Shown: in pieces, positions 47,993-58,685 of the stretch
Layout of the letters: each line of letters starts with the position of its first letter
Position numbering within the stretch: the stretch's first letter is position 1
Assembly (NCBI GenBank): GCA_910591455.2
Contig: OU342806.1
Span: 12,193,426-12,257,425 of the forward strand
Length of the DNA: 64,000 bases
Source: Pholis gunnellus
Taxonomy: Eukaryota; Chordata; Actinopteri; Perciformes; Pholidae
Direction: 5' to 3'
Translations under genes and position numbers: made by a program
The notes under the pieces: model-generated
What the model was told of the DNA's origin: nothing
The model's database searches: none
The model's input: the letters and a program-made list of their open reading frames with translations, nothing else

Positions 47993-48812
47993 CAGAGATG
48001 GGCAGTATTTCTATTACTTGTATTTGAAATACGTATTTCAATTACTTTTGAGTATTTTGTAATTTGTATTTGATAGGGCCGATAAAAAATCTAACGGAAT
48101 TTGTAACAAAATACTTCAGAGTGGAGTGATTTTGTATTTAAAATACTTTCTCCACGAATCAAAAAACAGTTCACGAGTTCAGTCTTCAGATCTTCAAGTT
48201 CAACGGATTGTCTGTCAAGTTAAATATTTGATCTGAGTGTGACAGATGTCAACTAGCTTGATGTATAATTTATGTCTGGGTCTGGCTACATAGCCTATTG
48301 TATATATATGGTGATGGTTATAATATCACGCTATATCAACGCTAGCATGCTGTCTAGGCTAGTGCATAGCCAGTGTTTAGCAAGTTAACTTATCAGTCGA
48401 GTAGCTAGCTATAGGAAGAGGGAGATTGGGAGCTTGTATGTCATATGTGATGAATATTTTCTTGTTGATACAAAGCCAAGGTTTATGGGCTGTTAAGTCC
48501 CATTAATAAAAAAAAATATATATATATATACATAATCAATCAAGTTGTTGTCTTTTAATAGCTTTGCTTAGTTACACTGACATCCTGTGACTGTTCTTCC
48601 TTTTTGTGGGGTTCACCAGAGCTTTGTGTACATTATATAGCCCAAACCTGAATGCTCGGCTATACCAAATTGTGAGAAAACAGAAAATCCAGAAAAAAGT
48701 ATTTCCTATATTTTAAATACAAAATACATGTATTTTCTGGCACCAGTATCTTGTATTTTATTTAAATAATTTATTTGAGGGGTATTTTGTATCATTTTTT
48801 TGCCCATCTCTG
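47993..48812. mobile_element. Complete 820-bp non-autonomous hAT-type DNA transposon
   Basis: The element starts CAGAGATGGGCAGTATTT and ends TTTTTGCCCATCTCTG, giving a perfect 12-bp terminal inverted repeat (CAGAGATGGGCA). It is flanked by an exact 8-bp direct repeat, GATATATC, at 47985-47992 and 48813-48820. An 8-bp target duplication with CAGAG termini is characteristic of the hAT superfamily. Sub-terminal regions are rich in TGTATTT/AAATACA motifs in both orientations. No transposase frame is present, so movement would have depended on an autonomous relative. Confidence 0.92.
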
Positions 48813-49149
48813 GATATATCTTCTTTTCTTTTTTTAAATGCTGGTTCTTATAAAGGTCTTTATTCACCTCTGGCACACTGAATGGAAATAACAAAGTTTT
48901 CTCTTATCTTATGAGTTTTAAGTTAAATTGTTGATTTATTGATTTCTGCAGTTTTCCGACAGCTGTAATTGCAGAATATTTTACAATATGGTACATTGTT
49001 ATAGAATAAACTATTAGCTCTATATAACGTGGTTCAAAATAGATCCACCTCAATGCTGCGCTTACTCATAAATGTCACCAAACCAATGATCCAGGATGCA
49101 TAATAATCCCACTGAGACGGAAAAATCCGGCTTCTACTGATGCAGGAGA

Positions 49150-49573
49150 AACTAAAGAAATGCAATGTTGACTCTGTCATGGGGCATCGTAAATGAAGCA
49201 GCACCGTGCATGTGTACTAAATCCTTTGTTTGTTTCCTCCCTATTCGCTCCTCGCCACATCCTGTACGTGTATGTGATCTCTGCGTAACTGCAGCCTTGC
49301 CTTTAACAAGCCGGACTTCAGCAGGAGTTGAGGGCAGCGCTCAGCAGCACAGACCACACCGCGCACATCTGCATCAGCAGACACAGACGCTCTCTGCTCC
49401 TCTCTATCAACATTTCAACAAGACTTTTTCGATGGAAAGGACTTTTTTATCAATGTGTCCAACAGCCGAAGCGACATAAAACTCAAGCAATTCCGGGCTC
49501 CATAATCGTGTTTTTTTTGGTTGGTTTATTGTCTCCAAGTAACAGTCTCAGATCATCGAAATCACACGAGAAA
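49150..49573 (+). promoter_or_regulatory. b3gnt7: Inferred b3gnt7 5' UTR and promoter-proximal region
   Basis: The first exon ends at the donor AAAAT|GTAAGT (49575/49576). The sequence upstream, including a GC-richer stretch at about 49250-49400, is the likely 5' UTR. The transcription start is not defined by any clear motif. Confidence 0.4.
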
Positions 49574-52030
49574 ATGTAAGTGGCGTCTTCTTCATTGTAG
49601 GCAAGATTAATTAACAATTTCACAGCATGCTTATTTCAGAGTCCATCCTCTCTTGGATCGCTAACTACAAATCTTAAAACTCCTGAAGTCACTCAGATTT
49701 TAAGAAAAGTGCGTCTGTACATTAAGTGAGCGCTATTTTACCTCAATTAAAGACAACACAAAAAAAGAAGTAGAAGGAGTAAAGAACAGAATAATGAGCC
49801 GTTAATGTGGTTCCAGAATTAGTCAGGATTTATCTTGTTTTTAGTTATTTTTTTGGGGGGGGCGGCTCTCCTTCTTGGCCCCCGGGGAGTGTCTCTGGGG
49901 TCCTGACATGACACGTTAGAAATGTGAGAAGCTCCAGGGGTTCCTATACGCGTTCTAAGTAACTTCCACATATTCTCCCAGAAGTGACACTGGTTTGATG
50001 GAAAGTGACAAGTGATACTTCACATCAAAAACTAAGGGGGACAATACCTCTGCTGCGTGTCATTTGTTTTAGAGCAAACGATAGTAAGGCCATTACAACA
50101 TGTAAGGAGGTAACATTCACATTTGACTGTCTTATTATGTAACACAGTGCATGGGGTGCATGCAAAAAAAGAGCTATAGGGAAAGCACACAGTGATCATA
50201 GTACAATGTCAACCTTTCCTATTGCTTTGCAGTGGCTATACTAAGAACAGCAAATATATATATATCATGTTAACGTGTGGGAACCTATATGTCATGACAA
50301 TCTTTCCCTCTTTGCTTTACTGGCTGTACATGAAACAGCAAGTCTTGTTTTTCATTTTTTTTAAATGTCCTCTATATTTTTATACCTTTTTTATTGATTT
50401 AGTTTTAACAATTTATTGTTCCAACTCTTTGAGACAGATGCATATCCACTGAAAATAACAACATTCTGGTGTTTTATCTGGCGTGTCATTCTTACTCCGA
50501 AACCTATTGCAGTTATATTTGTTTAGAGATGAAAAAAAAAATCGATGAACAAAATCACTTCCTTTACTAATGTTTGATCCCATGTTTCAATGTCTGGCAG
50601 AGTTAATTGTTTGACAAACTAAATTACTTCTAAATGTATATGAACTTCATCAAAATGGTCCAACATGATATTAATACGCTTTCATATTTAGCTTTCTGTC
50701 TATCAGTAGGTATTTCAGTTTGATAATTGAATTTGCTGAATCTGACTGGCATCTGTGATATTTGTCGTTCCCCAGGAAGAACAACAGAGATCGCTGGAGG
50801 GTGTACAAGAGGGCGAGTGTCATGTTCTTCCTGGCTGTGGTGGCCCTGACTGTTGTCCATAGAGGAAGTATCAATATGGGGGCTCCCTTCGAACTTGAGA
50901 GGCTGGCTCGCATGGAAGCCTCCGGGGGAGCGGAGCATGGAGCTGCTTCGGAAGGCAAAGGTCAACCGAGCCTGGAGATACAAAGCTTCTGGAAGGCTAG
51001 CAAACGCCAGCCGGTGCCTAAAGCCCGGGCCAAGAGGCAGGAGCCCAGGATCACTGAGGACAGCAGAGCCAGAACCTGGGATGTAACCAGCTCCAACTGT
51101 AGCGCCAACCTCAACTTCTCAAGTCAGGAATGGTTCGCAGGCCTGGAGGACAATTTCAAGCAGTTCATGCTTTATCGACACTGCCGCTACTTTCCCATGC
51201 TCCTCAACCACCCAGAGAAGTGCACAGGGGATGTATATTTGCTCATGGTAATAAAATCTGTGGCCACCCAGCATGACCGAAGGGAGGTCATCCGAAAAAC
51301 CTGGGGCAAAGAGCAGGTGGTTGACGGCAAAAAGATAAAGCTCCTCTTCCTTCTTGGTAAACCCTCCAGTGTGGCAGAGAGAGTGCACCACCAGAAGCTA
51401 GTGGAGTACGAGGACTACATCTACAGGGATATCCTCCAGTGGGACTTCCTGGATAGCTTTTTCAACCTCACACTTAAGGAGACTCACTTCCTCAAGTGGT
51501 TCCACACGTACTGCCCCAGTGTACGCTTTGTCTTCAAGGGGGACGATGACGTCTTTGTCAGCGTGGAGAACATCTTTGAGTTTCTAGAAGGCAGCAACAG
51601 TGCAACGAACCTGTTTGTGGGGGATGTGATTTTCAAGGCTAAGCCCATTCGTAAAAAGGAGAACAAATACTACATCCCCCAGGCTCTATATCAGAAGACA
51701 CACTACCCTCCATATGCCGGTGGAGGGGGTTTTCTGATGGACGGGACCCTGGCTAGGAGGCTTCACTTGGTGGCAGACACCCTGGAGCTCTACCCCATCG
51801 ATGACGTCTTCTTGGGCATGTGTCTGGAGGTGCTTCAGGTCACTCCTGTAAAACACAACGCCTTTAAGACGTTTGGCTTGGTGAAAAATAAGAGCAGTAA
51901 GTTGAACCGAGAACCTTGTTTGTTTAAGAGCATGATTGTGGTGCACAAGCTGCTCCCGTCGGACCTCATGCACATGTGGAATCTGGTCAACAGTGACCTT
52001 GTCTGCTCGCAGAAAGTGGAGATCCTATAG
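49574..52030 (+). CDS. b3gnt7: Beta-1,3-N-acetylglucosaminyltransferase 7 (GT31 family)
   Basis: The coding sequence is 49574-49575 (AT) joined to 50776-52030, giving 418 residues from MKNNRDRWRVYKR. Residues about 16-29 (VMFFLAVVALTVV) are the single signal-anchor helix of a type II Golgi protein, after a basic cytosolic tail. The lumenal part carries GT31 landmarks: HCRYFPMLLNHPEKC, KSVATQHDRREVIRKTWG, the metal-binding DDD of FKGDDDVFV (257-259), YPPYAGGGGFLM, and LYPIDDVFLGMCLEVLQV. N-glycosylation sequons occur at NCS (108), NFS (114) and NLT (231). It resembles human B3GNT7, which extends poly-N-acetyllactosamine on keratan-sulfate-type glycans. The position between armc9 and ncl is as in human 2q37. 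A start upstream in the intron (TTG at 50762) is excluded by the acceptor TTCCCCAG. Confidence 0.93.
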
Positions 52031-52431
52031 CTTGAGCTGAGCTGTGCCTCTGTGGATACTAGGATGCACGAGAGGCCCAGTAAACCCTCCTTTATGTGGA
52101 GAGGGACCATAGACAATAATGTACATGTTGCTGTTTCTGTGCAGTAACACAATTTTTGGAAGAGTTTCCTCAAAAGTCAAGTAAATTATACAGAGTTTGT
52201 AAAAGTTGTAGAATTGTGTATTTATATTGTCATTTTGAAGAACTCACACTGTCAGCACGCAGATTCAGAGACAACAACGATAAGGAGACCATTAATGTGA
52301 ATACACTTCAAAAATGTAGGGTACACAATTATTATGGGGATCATTAGCAACCATGAATATGCATTTATGTAAGGAGCATAATGTGCATTTAAATTGGAGG
52401 GAAATTATTTTTGGTTTGGTTTCATTTTGAA

Positions 52432-52437
52432 AATAAA
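52432..52437 (+). promoter_or_regulatory. b3gnt7: Candidate polyadenylation signal of b3gnt7
   Basis: AATAAA 400 bases past the stop. Further AATAAA hexamers at 52982-52987 and about 53154-53159 could give longer 3' UTRs that include the poly(G) tract. Confidence 0.5.
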
Positions 52438-52762
52438 AGGGCCGTTCCTGTTACTTGGTGCACCGAAGTGTTGGGTTCAATAGCCGCTGCACATGCTGCC
52501 TAGCCTCCATTTTGGGTTTGTACTATGTGTTACATAGTTTTACACATTACACATTGCCTTCACTTGGAGCAGTATGTCATGCTGCAGTGGCCTCACATGG
52601 AGTAAGAGAATGAAACAACTCTCTCTACCTCATTGATATGGGCCAAAAAAAGATTTAGATTTCATCACTGGTCACCGATTCTACTCTAAGTGTAACCATT
52701 ATCTTCATATGCAGTACATGGAAGCACGATTTGAATCACTTTTGTTACGTAGAGGCCTTCTT

Positions 52763-52764
<2 letters not shown>

Positions 52765-52796
<32 letters not shown>
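52765..52796 (+). repeat. Poly(G)32 tract
   Basis: Thirty-two consecutive G residues, about 735 bases past the b3gnt7 stop. Homopolymer length is prone to sequencing error. Confidence 0.85.
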
Positions 52797-52797
<1 letters not shown>

Positions 52798-53164
52798 GAC
52801 TGACTTGATCTGGACATCGACCGCTCCTACACTACTGGGAAAAAAACACTCATTACATGTTTGCTGTCTGTGGATTTGAATGTGCTGATGTACTTGACGT
52901 GGGTTCGGTAGAGGGTTTACAATGACACTGTGAATTAAAACTATTGCTGGTACGAGTATATGACATGTTAATTTAATCCCCAATAAAAGGGGGCACATGT
53001 GGGATGGGGGTATTTAATTGAAAGCGTCAGGTGAACATATTAATGGGATGTTCAATGATTATATAGCTGAATGTTGTGGGTGTAGCGGGTGGTGATTATG
53101 TTGAGGTAATGTAAATATATGAAAATCAAAATGTACATCCAATGTCATTTGTAAATAAAATTCT

Positions 53165-56100
53165 TGACAGTGCATTTGTCTTTGAAAATCTGTCCTGGAT
53201 CGGTTGCTTTTGTGTTTGGCGTTATCAGCATCGAAACATCTATGTGAAAATCCACATCAGGTGTTCCAACAATAGTTGTCCAGTGTTAACATGGTTATCA
53301 GTTACGCAACTAAGCAGTCAAGAAAACATAATATGCTGAAACAGTCATACGGTAATAATGGTGTACTCAAAACAAGACACATAATGTTCATTTTATCAAT
53401 GTTCAGCAACTTAAGCCACAAGTGTGTCCGGTGTTCTCTCTCTGCCTGTGAGAAGAAGTTAAAGAGCGGTCACTTCCGTAATTCCTACAATGTTTTAATA
53501 TAAAAGGCTGCTGCATTAGAAAGTTATCCTTTTTGGTGCAAACTCAAAAGAAATGTCACACAACTTCTTCCAAAAAATCTTTTATTTTGGGTATGGGAAA
53601 TATTTTTTTTTCAACCCACAGTCTATTTTGTCCTCAAATTCAGAAAGGAACTGTACATGCTCCCGACTCGGTGTGACATCTCACACTGTTTATGTTAAGT
53701 ATACCAAGCAAAACTGCTCAGACTGATACTGCCAGGTGAACAGTGAAGATATTGTTTAGAGCTTTAAATTGGCCCCCAAAAAGACAAAGAGGGGCAAAAC
53801 AAATACCTTTCTGTTGTTCTTCACAATCTCTTCCTGGACAAAAACAAGAAAACCGTATAGAAACTGGAACTTCTCTGAATATTGTGTTCCATGAGGGGTG
53901 CAATTTTCAACACAGAAGCATAGTTTAAGAAGATTAATGTCGTTAATCTGTCCTGCGTTAAACACAATGAACAAGTGATATGGAACCTATCTAAGAAAAT
54001 GTGCTTCATCATCTCTATTATTGCAGCGTTCATTCACCAGTGTGGTGGGCGACATCGTGCACTGACAAAGATTACGTTTCTATTGAGGTTTAACGTTGCA
54101 GAGAGTTTAATTAATCAGAAGGGGCAGAAGCAATACTAAGCAATCGGGTACTTGTTTTATTAGCAGCTGTAAGCCAATTGGTTCAAAAGTCCTCTGTTTT
54201 TATGGGTCCTGGGGGTAAAGATACTGGCGACATAAGGGTGTGGAATTTGGGGTGATAAGTCATTTATTGGTGGAAGTGAATTCTTCAAAGAAACGGGGGT
54301 TTCCCTTCTGAGAAGGAACCAAAATAAACTTTTATTTTGAAATTGGATTGTGGCAGCTTAAGAACTTTTTGTTTGTTTGATAAAAGGACATTCTTCCCAG
54401 ATATTGTGCACTATGAATGTCAGTTAACAGCGAGTGTGGTGCCACTGTAGTTAAACTCATTAAAAAAAAAAAAGGTTTGATTTCAACTCAAGTCAGTGAT
54501 CAAGCGTGTACTGTATGTGTGTGTGTGTGTGTGTGTGTTTGTCTCACCCACTTCCTCAAAGCTCTGTCTGGAAAACCTGTAAGTAGAGAGGAACCTGAAA
54601 CCCACAGCCAAAAGATGTGCCAGTAACACACAGTTACATTAAAGGACACACAATTGTTGCTGTACTGTCACAGGTGAATTCTGATTTTATTTTCCCAGCC
54701 TGAAAAACACTTGACTATGTGGCTGGAAGAATTAACTTGTCAACCACCAGCCAAAATGTACTGTCATCTAGTGTAAATGTCCCACTCTAGTGAGGATATT
54801 TGACTGAATGTGAGCCCACACCCAGCTTTCCAACCGGCCTGCAGACCAGGAGCTGATTGTTTGCCGACACTAATTGGAGGAAGCTTTTGATGTCAGCGTG
54901 GTCAAAGGGGCCGGCTGGAAGGAGCTGCAGGCTTTCACACTAGCCCTCTATTTTCTTCAAAGGCCTCTGGAGCAGCCCGTTCCCATCATTGGCCATGTTG
55001 AAATTAAGAAGAACATTCCTCAGCTTACAGGCTACTGACGAGAGCTTCTCTATCGGCTCAGGCATCACAGAACACCTCATTTAGGCAAAGCATGCAAAAA
55101 CATGCAAAAACAGCAATCATTTTGAAAAAAAACTCAGCTTGCAGAAGTAAACAAACAGTAGAAAATGGCGTATGAGAGGCTGAGCAGAAACTGATATCGT
55201 TCACTACAAATGAATAATAAGGTTGTGACCAATATACAGTAGAATGCTTGAAAACAATCCTAATACCCCCATGCTGCAGTTAAAGGAAGAGTTTGACATT
55301 TTAAGAAATACACTTGTTCACTTTCTTGCCGAGAGTAAGATGATGAGATGGACATCACTCTTTCTGTTTGCTAAATTGGAAGCTACAGCAAGCAGCCTCT
55401 TAGGTCAGCTTAGCACAATGACTTGAAACGGGGGAAACACCTTCACCCACTTCAAAGGATCGTTCGACATTTTGGGAAAGCACGTTTATTTGTTATCTTG
55501 TGAGTTATGGTTGATACCGCTGTCATGTCTTTAAAGTACATCTGTAGTTGGAGCCAGCAGCTGGTTAGCTTAGCTTAGCAAAAAGACAGGCTAACTGTGC
55601 CCGCGTTTCCGCAGTCTGCCAGAAGGTGTGTATACCATGTGACAACCAATAGCTCACCTGCATGGCGAGCTGCTATAAGATGTCACCATCTAACAGTGAA
55701 ATGCATGTAAATGTCGGCTATGTTTACATGTGACTTCCTCATACTGAAACATTCAGTCAGCACAGTAAAGTAATACATCTCATTGGCCAAAACTGATGTC
55801 ATCACTGGTGGCGACACTATGCAAATGTGTCTGTAAAAGTCAGATTCCATGGTATTCAACAATATATTTTGCAAACAACTTCCATTGTAAGGCTTGTTTG
55901 AGATTAAAATACTGGCACGAGGCTACATAAAGGGCCCTTTTTGATTTAACTTCCACTATTTCGTCCCCATCTGCAAGAATGGGGATGCTGGAAACAATCG
56001 AAGTGTTTGTAAGGGTGTATCGACAGCAATAATGAGTTTACGCAGGCGTTACTCTCTGGAAACGATGAACCTAAGCTCACTGTCACAGCTCACAGCATGT

Positions 56101-57830
56101 TGTCCTCTATTACATACATTTGGTAACAGTAAAGCAGATGAATTATGTGCATATCAACTCAGCTGATAAAGAGAGTGCAGTCCCCGACTCCCCGCATTAC
56201 ACTGGAAGAGAGGCCAAGGCGACGTCGTCGTACATCTGTGCTATAGGACACCATGTACTTAACAAAGATCCATTGTGAGGACTCTGAGCTGTATACTCGC
56301 ATGTAAAGAGGGTCCTATTTAGATCAGCTACTAAACAAATGAGAAAGCATCAGTCTTTGTCCCCTTTCCTCCTCGCAGTGCCCGGGTGACTTAGCGTCAA
56401 AGCTTCATTAAATCAAGTTTCATGCGGTTTGACATTAGCCAAAAGGTGGTAAATTTGCTGCATCATTACCTCCATCGTATAATCTCCCACAGCTTCTATT
56501 ATGCTGAAAAAAAAGCTTCTTTTAACAGCGCTTCTCCTTAATATGGTCACTATGAATTACAATTAGACAATTGCAGCTAGATATGTTAAATAGGGAAAAG
56601 AAGAAGAAACAGGACAGAAACTATAACGCATTATGAAATGGAGATGAGCTGAACAAAACGGCACTCAAAAGGTGAACTCAGCGATAGAAGAGAAAGCACA
56701 CAGGTCACACCAAACAGCTGACATGACCTCTTGTCACTGTGCAAGGCCGGTGGCAACAACTCTCTAAATGGAGGTATTCAGTGGTGCCATCATCAGTGCC
56801 TCCTGCCCAGGCACCTTCACGAACAAAGATCCCCGTTCAGCTACTAGGACCGAGGGATGACAGCATACTGCTGACCCCCCCGTCTGGTAGTGTCACTGAC
56901 GAGAGACCTGCCCAGCAGCTCCGATAGTCACACTAAGGCCTGTTGTTTTTGATCAGGAATACAAGATTAAGACTAAGATTTTACAGTACCAGTTTAACCT
57001 GTATATAGACATTGCACATTGAGAATATATACACATCTTTTTCACCACCGTGCCAGTAAATATATGCTGATTGGATGTATTTGCGGTTGGTCGATGTGCA
57101 TCCATCTCCCTCTGGATACGCTCAGCACTGTGCAGGCAGCTATAGAAACTGCAGTTAAATGTGTTTTATTCCTCAGGATACTCAACCAGTAAAGCAGATT
57201 TTGATCCGCTTTGGAAATTCGCTCTTAAACTACCAAAATGTAAAATCATACCGAGAGGCTTTATAGCACGCTCAGCAGCATCACAGAAGCAGTGGGGGTG
57301 AAGAAAGACGTTTCTAAAGATTCTCAAACTCGTCCGCTTTAACTTTTGTTTCCAGCTACGAGCTACTAGCCACCAGAATTTACAGTAAGTCATTTTAAGT
57401 ACTCAAGTAGTTGGACATGATTTGGCATCACTTGCATCCATATACTCAATGTGCAGTGTTCCATGTAGAGAACTCTGATCGTCTGACATTACAAATGGAT
57501 ACCTAATGGACACTGCCACCTTGTGGAAGACAGTGGATTTGTCCTGCCAGCCATTTTCAGCCAGTATAAAGTGCTGCATCATCGATGATTCATGAACCAA
57601 AGCAAACCGTAGAGATTACATTTCAGCCGTCATTGTTGCTTGTACACAAGTATTTTAGGCTCATTATAACCCCTTCCATTTATATAAACAAATCTTACAA
57701 TAACTTCTGTTCTCATTCATTTCAGCGAGCATCTTTATAATCACCTTTCAACATAATGCAATACAATGTAACAGCACCATCAGTCTCCATAATTTGGAGT
57801 TGAATCAACAAGTTCATAGTCTTGAAAATA
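53165..57830. other. Intergenic region between b3gnt7 and ncl (convergent genes)
   Basis: No supportable gene. It contains a short (TG)n run at about 54514-54538 and the two interspersed-repeat copies at 55281-55592. Confidence 0.55.
55281..55592 (+). repeat. Two tandem copies of a fish interspersed repeat
   Basis: Copy 1 (about 55281-55438) reads GAAGAGTTTGACATTTTAAG ... TTCTTGCCGAGAGTAAGATG ... GAAGCTACAGCAAGCAGCCT ... GGTCAGCTTAGCACAATGAC. Copy 2 (about 55453-55592) reads CGTTCGACATTTTGGGAAAG ... GAGCCAGCAGCTGGTTAGC ... TTAGCTTAGCAAAAAGACAG. The shared motif order identifies one family that I have seen many times in percomorph intergenic DNA. The two copies have diverged from each other, and the class of element is unknown to me. 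Confidence 0.7.
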
Positions 57831-57982
57831 GAATTTATTGCAGTGATGTTATGTTGCATTGCATTTGCTGTAGAAACGTCCACATTCACAGGTATTTAAA
57901 GCTGGCGAGACCCTGCTCATACTTATTGCACCTCTGAAGCATTGAATGAGGACAGGCGTTTAAAAATCACCACCTACAAGGT

Positions 57983-57988
57983 TTTATT
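57983..57988 (-). promoter_or_regulatory. ncl: Candidate polyadenylation signal of ncl
   Basis: The minus strand reads AATAAA about 700 bases past the ncl stop. Another occurs at 57834-57839. The sequence alone does not decide between them. Confidence 0.35.
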
Positions 57989-58685
57989 TAATCACGTGAA
58001 AATCTGGAGATTCTCAGATCGGGAAGAAAAAAAAAAAAAAAATTAGTCAATGCACTACAAATATTTTATGTTACATAGACGAGAGGTTTTTCATCCTCTG
58101 ACTCAGACACTTACTGTGCCCCACCAAACAAACATGACAGAACATCTTTGCCATTTTCTTAACACCCAACTCTTGACCACTGACTCAATTCTGCTATCAA
58201 AATCTGCTTTGCACATTACAGAAAAACATGGCAACTAAAGCAAACTAAATGACAAAATAAAAACAACATATGGATACAAGTGAATCTTTCGGTTTTTCTT
58301 TTTTTTTTTACAAAAGGTAAAATGAAATCATACAAACTGTTTAAATTTACACAATGTATCTGACAAAAACAAGCGTATTTTTCACAGCAAACTTGTTTGC
58401 CAGACCCGTTCCATTTTACTCCTTCGGAAAAACAAGTAAGATAATGAGGGCGAGAGGTGCAGGTTTGCATTCGGGACATTCAGTACTCACACAAAGCTCT
58501 CGAGCTGAGAAGGTCAAAAGTACCATTCTGGCACACAAGGATGGGGAAGGTTTGAGGGTCTAAATAAAGGGCTAAAATGCCCATTAACAGTTAAATATAT
58601 ATCAATGACGCTTTCTGGAATGTCCAAAAGCTCTGAAAAGTGATGAAACCAGAGTCCATTCAAAAAAGTAAAACAGACCAATGAT

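Larger units (their letters stand above)
41150..49150. other. Intergenic region between armc9 and b3gnt7
   Basis: Eight kilobases with no supportable gene. Contents recognised are a (TG)n tract at about 42162-42208 and the hAT-type element at 47993-48812. Open frames of 100-174 codons here have no splice context or family resemblance. Distal enhancers could be present but cannot be shown without alignment. Confidence 0.6.

Noticed and set aside
47549..48073. A 174-codon plus-strand open frame
   Set aside because: No family resemblance or splice context, and its end runs into the hAT-type element.
50762..50775. A non-ATG (TTG) start for b3gnt7 upstream of the exon
   Set aside because: These bases form the splice acceptor of intron 1; the joined AT|G start explains the N-terminus.
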